Source: an uncultured Pelagibacteraceae bacterium (GTDB taxonomy: Bacteria > Pseudomonadota > Alphaproteobacteria > Pelagibacterales > Pelagibacteraceae). From it: DNA of 32,993 nt. Made by a program: the position numbers and the translations under genes. Location: contig CACMTO010000009.1 in assembly GCA_902616645.1 (NCBI GenBank), forward strand, positions 1 to 32,993, given 5' to 3'. Every line of letters starts with the position of its first letter. The stretch's first letter is position 1. Positions 28,407-32,993 of this stretch are shown in pieces. The notes under the pieces are model-generated. The model was given only the letters and a program-made list of their open reading frames with translations, was not told the DNA's origin and searched no databases.

Positions 28407-29684
28407 TCAAAAAATTATTTTATTTTTCTTCAAAATTTTTAACTCATTTAAAGTTTTTTCTAATTTTTCTCCAATATCTGAGGAAATTTCAAAAAAATTT
28501 TTTTTTCCATCTGAATTAGCTATGATATTCATTCTTGTTCTTATTTTTTCATAATTTCCTTTTTGAGATATAGTTGGGTAAAGATTTCTTTTTCCCATAT
28601 TAGGCTCACAAATAAAATTTGTTTTTGGATATAGACTGGTTTCAAAAACATTAATAATGTTTTTAAAAACTTTAAGAGAGTCGTCCAAACCTTTTTTTGT
28701 TACAACTTTAAAATTGTCTTTATCAGTGTGATATTCAGGATAATCTCTAGATTTTGAGAATGCAACTAAAGGTAAATCAACTTTTGGTGAACAATACTGC
28801 CTCTCATCACTACCACGATTTAAAAATGAATATTTTTTTACTTTTTTGAATTTTTTTAAAGCAGCTTCCATTGCTTTATCTGCTAAACTGTTTCCTTTTC
28901 TACTTTCTACATAACTATAACCTCTTTCATCACCTACACACGTTAAATTAAAGCCACAGATAGTGTTTTTTTTAAGAAGATTAAATCTTTTACTTATGTA
29001 AGCTATTGATCCAATCGTTTCTGGCAATAGCACAAATCGGTAAGTATATAAATTATTTTTAAAATTTTTTTTGATAAAAAGCATAATTGCATTTAACAAG
29101 ACAGGCCCAGATAATTCGTTATTAGCCATTGATGGATGACATAGATAGCTACTAAAAAAAATTTCTTTTCTTAATTTTCCTTTTAAAATGGCCTCACTAA
29201 TTTCCATCTTACCTTTTTTAAAATTGCTATCAATGTGGGCAAAATATTTTCCTTCCGGTAACTTCTTTTTTTGATTTTCTGTCATACAAAAACCCCACCT
29301 TTTATTATAATAACTGGTTACGTAGGGTATTGAATTTGGCTGTCCTTTTTGTGTAAAAATATGATTAATTAAATCTTTTTTATTCAATATTTTTTTAATG
29401 GGCGCAGAATATCCTAAGACATGCAGGTTATTTTTTGCAAAATCACAATATTTTTTCTTGGTTTTAATATGTCTAAAGTAGGCATTTTTAATATTCCACT
29501 CTAATGGAATTTCCCAGTCATAAACTTTTGAACCAGATTTAAACTCCAGTAACTTAAATTCTGGATTTATTTTTTGAAAATATCTTAAAGAAAACTGAAT
29601 ACCCTTCCCAGTCAATGATCTACAAATAGGAAATAGTTCTTTTGCCCAATCAAGCATTTGATTTTTTTTTATTTTTATTTTCAT
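28407..29684 (-). CDS. DUF4910 / M28-like aminopeptidase-type protein
   Basis: The 425-residue protein begins with LFPICRSLTGKGIQFSLRYF, the hallmark of the DUF4910 family, and has a zinc-peptidase-like core: SSYLCHPSMANNELSGP (His183, Asn/Glu 188-190), LLPETIGS (Glu222), GSDERQY and PEYHTDKD. These resemble M28 aminopeptidase metal ligands, so it may hydrolyse an amide bond, for instance deacylating an aminosugar. No signal peptide is visible. It is the first gene of the minus-strand operon and is divergent from the TauD-like gene with a 54-nt gap that must hold promoters for both. Function is inferred from the fold only. Confidence 0.8.
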   Translation of the reverse strand: MKIKIKKNQMLDWAKELFPICRSLTGKGIQFSLRYFQKINPEFKLLEFKSGSKVYDWEIPLEWNIKNAYFRHIKTKKKYCDFAKNNLHVLGYSAPIKKILNKKDLINHIFTQKGQPNSIPYVTSYYNKRWGFCMTENQKKKLPEGKYFAHIDSNFKKGKMEISEAILKGKLRKEIFFSSYLCHPSMANNELSGPVLLNAIMLFIKKNFKNNLYTYRFVLLPETIGSIAYISKRFNLLKKNTICGFNLTCVGDERGYSYVESRKGNSLADKAMEAALKKFKKVKKYSFLNRGSDERQYCSPKVDLPLVAFSKSRDYPEYHTDKDNFKVVTKKGLDDSLKVFKNIINVFETSLYPKTNFICEPNMGKRNLYPTISQKGNYEKIRTRMNIIANSDGKKNFFEISSDIGEKLEKTLNELKILKKNKIIF

Positions 29685-29738
29685 TGTGATTTATGGTTAT
29701 GTACATTAAAAGTAGAAAAATAATAGTAAAATAAAATA

Positions 29739-30623
29739 ATGAAAATATCAGAAATTTCAAACAATAAAACTTCCGCAGGATACATTCTAGAACCTTTAAA
29801 ACAAAAAAATATATTTGAAATAGATAAACAAGAATTTATTAAAATCTTTAAAGAAAAAGGTGTTATAATTTTTAGAAATTTTAATTTAAATAAAGAAAAT
29901 ATAATTAAGTTTACTGATTTATTTACAAGTAAATATGCGAATGATGCACTTAGAAGAACAACAAGGCTAGGTAATAAAAATATTCATAATGTGGACCCGG
30001 GAATTAAGGAGATGCCATTACATAGTGAGGCGAGTTATTCACCCTCATGGCCTGAAATTATCTGGTTTTATTGTAATAAAGCACCTTTGAATTCGGGCTA
30101 CACAACAATTTGTGATGGACAGAGAATTTATAAAAATTTTAGATCAGAAATAAAAAAGTTCTTTTTAGAAAATCAAGTTATTTATGATTTAAAGATTCCT
30201 TTTCAATTGAAACAAAAAAATATAATTACCAAAATAAAAAAGAGACCTTGGCACATTGATTACCCAGGAGTTCATGATTGTTATTTGAATTTGAGAACAA
30301 ACGAAGTTAATTTTAAGTTAAAAAGATATGCGGTGGTAAAAGATAAATATAATTCTGAGTTGTCTTTTGTTAACCATCTACAAATAATTTTGAATAGAGA
30401 TCCTCAGGTTAAAAAAATATATTTGGAAAAAAAAAATGCCAAATTTAAAAAAATAATGGAAGAAGTAAAAAAAATTTCAAATGAATATATTATTGATATT
30501 TCATGGAATAATGGAGACTTGTGTATGATAAATAATCAAAGATTTATGCACGGTAGAAGAAAAATTCATAAAAATGAAGAAAGAGATATAATTAATATTC
30601 AAACACTTAAATCTAGTTTTTGA
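29739..30623 (+). CDS. TauD/TfdA-like Fe(II)/2-oxoglutarate dioxygenase
   Basis: The 294-residue protein has the TauD family layout: GVIIFRNFN near the N-terminus, PLHSEASYSPSWPEIIWFYC with His95-x-Glu97 as the first two metal ligands (Glu in place of the usual Asp, as in clavaminate-synthase-like members), and NNQRFMHGRRKI with His271 as the third, followed by Arg282 for 2-oxoglutarate. It should hydroxylate or desaturate a small molecule. SyrP/clavaminate-like relatives act on amino acids or carrier-bound substrates. It is 17 bases before the ABC exporter gene in the same direction, so the two are probably co-transcribed. Confidence 0.85.
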   Translation: MKISEISNNKTSAGYILEPLKQKNIFEIDKQEFIKIFKEKGVIIFRNFNLNKENIIKFTDLFTSKYANDALRRTTRLGNKNIHNVDPGIKEMPLHSEASYSPSWPEIIWFYCNKAPLNSGYTTICDGQRIYKNFRSEIKKFFLENQVIYDLKIPFQLKQKNIITKIKKRPWHIDYPGVHDCYLNLRTNEVNFKLKRYAVVKDKYNSELSFVNHLQIILNRDPQVKKIYLEKKNAKFKKIMEEVKKISNEYIIDISWNNGDLCMINNQRFMHGRRKIHKNEERDIINIQTLKSSF

Positions 30624-30640
30624 ATTAGTAAAAAAAATTA

Positions 30641-32368
30641 ATGAAAAACTATTTTAGTTTATTAAAACAAATTTTTTTAATAATACCAAAAGAATATAGC
30701 AAAAAACTTAAACTAATCTTTTTTGCACTCTCAATAGCCGGTGTTTTAGAAGCCCTTGGAATAGGTTTGTTAATTCCGCTAATTTCTGAAATATTGAATG
30801 ATGATAGTCATTATTTAATTAAAAATTATTTATCAATGTTTTTTGAATTGAACAAAATTGAATTGATACAATTTCTATCTGTTTGTATTCTTTTGCTTTA
30901 TTTATTCAAATCTATTTATCTGACAAAGCTTGAATTTTTTATACAGAAATTTAATCAAAACATTAAAGCAGATCTAACTTTACAATTATTCAACAAGTAT
31001 ACAAATAATAGTTATGAATTTAATGTTAATAATAATTCTTCAATTCTTTTAAGAAATTTAACATCTGAGATAAGCAATTTCTCTGCAGGTCTTTTAAGAC
31101 CTGCAATAATGTTTGCAAAAGAGTTCTTTATAATAGCTTTACTCCTAGTTATGCTTTTAACAATAAATTTTAAGATAAGTCTTTTTATAATAATCTTTTC
31201 ATCATTATTTGTTTACATTGTTCAAAATTACTCTGTAAAAATTCTCGAAAATCTTGGTAAATCAGAGCAAAGTATTAAAGGCCAGGAAAATAAAATTATA
31301 ATTGAGACATTGCAAGGTATTAAATTTATCAAATCATATAGCATTGAAAATATTTATAAATTAAAGCTAAATCAAATATTAAAAAAATTTGTAACAGTGA
31401 AATCAAAATCTAATGCTATTAAACTTCTTCCCAGAATATGGGTAGAGCTTTTTCTTTTTTTATTTTTAATTTTTTTGGGTTTAGGGTTTAAATTCTTTAA
31501 TTTAACCTTGATAAATTTCGTTACTTTTTCCTCTATTTTTCTTATTACAATGCTTAAAGTTATGCCTTCATTAATATCTGCAATCAAGGTTTTAAATGTT
31601 TTAAATAGCTATAAAGCATCAATAGATCTAATATCACAAGAATTTATTGAACAAATAAAGGGATCTAAAAAAAATATATCTTTAGAAGATATTAATATAA
31701 AATCAATAAAAGAATTTGCAGTAAAAAATATTTTCTTCAAATATTCCAACTCAAAAAATGTAATTGAAGATCTTTCACTTAAAATAAAAACGGAGAATGA
31801 TTTTATAGTTATTTATGGAGATAGTGGATCAGGTAAGACAACTTTAGTAGATATCCTAATTGGTTTGTTAAAACCAACTAATGGACACTATGAACTAGAT
31901 GGTAACAAAATAGATAACAATTTATTAAAAAATTTTTTTGGTTATATCCCGCAAAACACTTTCCTATTTGATGATACTATTAGAAATAATATTTTGATAA
32001 CAAATAGATTTCCAGAAAATTTAATTGAAGAAAAATTTAAAGAAATTTTAAATATTACCCAGCTTAGTAAATTAGTTGATACACTTCCAGACAAAGAAAA
32101 TACTTTAATAGGTGAAAATGGATCAAGAATTTCAGGAGGGCAAAAACAAAGAATCAGCATTGCAAGGGCCCTAATGTCGGATCCAAAAGTTTTAATTTTT
32201 GATGAAGCTACGTCAGGATTAGATAAAAATACGGAGGAAAAAATATTTGAAAATTTGAAAACTATTTCAAAAACGAATTCAATAATAGTAATCTCTCATA
32301 ATCCTTTTTTAAGACGGTACTGTAATACAATTTACAAATTGTCAGAAAAAAAACTAATTAAATTATAA
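30641..32368 (+). CDS. ABC exporter, fused membrane and ATPase domains (MsbA/PglK-like)
   Basis: The 575-residue half-transporter has about six membrane helices in the first 330 residues, followed by an ATPase domain with Walker A GDSGSGKTT (393-401, Lys399), signature SGGQKQR (from 498), and Walker B VLIFDEATSGLD (Asp521, Glu522). A homodimer would flip a lipid-linked substrate. In this context a lipid-linked oligosaccharide flippase of the PglK/WlaB type is likely, though MsbA-like lipid export is also possible. Its stop shares one base with the start of the next methyltransferase (TAATG). Confidence 0.9.
   Translation: MKNYFSLLKQIFLIIPKEYSKKLKLIFFALSIAGVLEALGIGLLIPLISEILNDDSHYLIKNYLSMFFELNKIELIQFLSVCILLLYLFKSIYLTKLEFFIQKFNQNIKADLTLQLFNKYTNNSYEFNVNNNSSILLRNLTSEISNFSAGLLRPAIMFAKEFFIIALLLVMLLTINFKISLFIIIFSSLFVYIVQNYSVKILENLGKSEQSIKGQENKIIIETLQGIKFIKSYSIENIYKLKLNQILKKFVTVKSKSNAIKLLPRIWVELFLFLFLIFLGLGFKFFNLTLINFVTFSSIFLITMLKVMPSLISAIKVLNVLNSYKASIDLISQEFIEQIKGSKKNISLEDINIKSIKEFAVKNIFFKYSNSKNVIEDLSLKIKTENDFIVIYGDSGSGKTTLVDILIGLLKPTNGHYELDGNKIDNNLLKNFFGYIPQNTFLFDDTIRNNILITNRFPENLIEEKFKEILNITQLSKLVDTLPDKENTLIGENGSRISGGQKQRISIARALMSDPKVLIFDEATSGLDKNTEEKIFENLKTISKTNSIIVISHNPFLRRYCNTIYKLSEKKLIKL
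31085..31104. repeat. Inverted repeat within the ABC exporter gene
   Basis: GCAGGTCTT and AAGACCTGC form a perfect 9-bp inverted repeat around TT. The arms are unusually GC-rich for this sequence. They encode part of SAGLLRPAIM, so codon choice for a Ala-Gly-Leu-Leu-Arg-Pro-Ala stretch may explain it. Confidence 0.35.
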
Positions 32369-32993
32369 TGAAAAATTATTGGGATTTATATTATTCTAAT
32401 AAGAAGACAAAGTTTAAGCCATCAAATTTTGTAAAACGAATTGATAAAAAAAAATTTATAGATAAAAAATCTGTAGTTATTGAACTCGGTTGTGGAGATG
32501 GAAGAGATACATTTTTTTTCTCAAAGAAAGTAAAAAAAATATATGCTTTTGATAAATCTATAAAAATAATTAATAGAAACAAAAGTTTACAGTCAAAAAA
32601 AAAAAATAGAAATATTTTCTTTAGTGTCGGTGATATAAAAAAAAATGAAATATTTAAAAAAATTAGAAAAATAAAATTTTCTATTATTTATGCCAGATTT
32701 TTTGTGCATGCTATAAGTGAAAAACTAGAAAACAGACTGCTTAAAAAATTGAAATTGATGGCCCCAATTAATTGTTATATTTGTTTAGAATTTAGAACAA
32801 GTAAAGATAAACTAATGCGAAAAGGTGAGAAATTATCAAAATATGAGAGATTCACAGATCATTACAGACGATTTATAAATGTTAACGATTTCATTAAAAA
32901 AATTAAAAAATATAACTTTAAAATAATTGAAATTAAACAGGGGATAAATTTTTCAAAATTTGGATCAGATAACCCTCATATTTGTAGGTTAAT
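32368..32993 (+). CDS. Class I SAM-dependent methyltransferase (3' end outside window)
   Basis: The frame opens with an ATG at 32368, overlapping the ABC transporter stop by one base, and stays open to the window end (208 complete codons). It begins MKNYWDLYYSNKK and has motif I VIELGCGDGRDTFFF, then IYAFDKS as the acidic strand-2 motif, SVGDI, and IIYARFFVHAI as motif IV, as in TehB-like and glycan-island methyltransferases. The C-terminal DNPHICRL is close to the usual end, so only a few residues should be missing. The target is unknown. Confidence 0.85.
   Translation, partial: MKNYWDLYYSNKKTKFKPSNFVKRIDKKKFIDKKSVVIELGCGDGRDTFFFSKKVKKIYAFDKSIKIINRNKSLQSKKKNRNIFFSVGDIKKNEIFKKIRKIKFSIIYARFFVHAISEKLENRLLKKLKLMAPINCYICLEFRTSKDKLMRKGEKLSKYERFTDHYRRFINVNDFIKKIKKYNFKIIEIKQGINFSKFGSDNPHICRL

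Noticed and set aside
31085..31104. Rho-independent terminator
   Set aside because: The inverted repeat has only a two-base loop, no following T run, and lies within the well-conserved reading frame of the ABC exporter.

Overview
The window is a strongly AT-rich, tightly packed stretch of bacterial chromosome. Intergenic gaps are tiny, 1-8 nt stop/start overlaps (ATGA, TAATG, GTGA) are common, proteins are rich in Lys/Asn/Ile, and purine-rich ribosome binding sites are weak or absent. This style, together with the gene content, fits a streamlined marine alphaproteobacterium of the SAR11/Pelagibacter type. I infer that from composition and content only; no rRNA or taxonomic marker is present. 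The whole window reads as a surface-glycan or hypervariable genomic island. I see no tRNA, rRNA, CRISPR array, transposase or integrase.

Layout. (1) 1-3695, plus strand: the tail of a methyltransferase, a polytopic membrane protein with an apparent frameshift near its start, a membrane-anchored SGNH hydrolase and an Fe(II)/2OG oxygenase. (2) 3768-5684, plus: a small protein of unknown function, a methyltransferase and a pseudaminic acid synthase (PseI), probably one operon behind a good promoter candidate; a WbqC-family gene faces it (5670-6368, minus). (3) 6434-14220, plus: a flavin oxidoreductase, a flavin oxidoreductase fused to a NeuB-type synthase, a Rossmann dehydrogenase-like protein, a second NeuB-like domain fused to an SpsF-type cytidylyltransferase, and a radical SAM/SPASM enzyme. 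(4) 14227-19588, plus: a GT-B-like protein, PseB, PseC and PseF of the pseudaminic acid pathway, and a second GT-B-like protein. (5) 29684-19591, minus: a single long convergent operon running DUF4910 peptidase-like, AAC(3)-like acetyltransferase, a 51-codon MaoC fragment, acyl-activating ligase, LuxE, LuxC, FabZ-like hotdog protein, radical SAM, SDR, split transketolase (N and C halves) and an acyl carrier protein. (6) 29739 to the end, plus: a TauD-like oxygenase, an MsbA/PglK-type ABC exporter and a methyltransferase cut by the window end.

Working together: blocks 2-4 look like the supply of CMP-activated nonulosonic acids (pseudaminic acid and at least one unusual relative), with transferases and decorating methyltransferases/oxygenases. 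PseG and PseH are not in the window. Block 5 holds the parts to activate an acyl group, reduce it to an aldehyde (LuxE/LuxC), and join that to a two-carbon ketol unit by a transketolase, with a carrier protein, dehydratase, SDR and radical SAM enzyme, but no ketosynthase. This is the best candidate for an undescribed pathway here, possibly making a long-chain or branched hydroxy-ketone or amino-polyol building block for the surface glycan or lipid. That assignment is inference.
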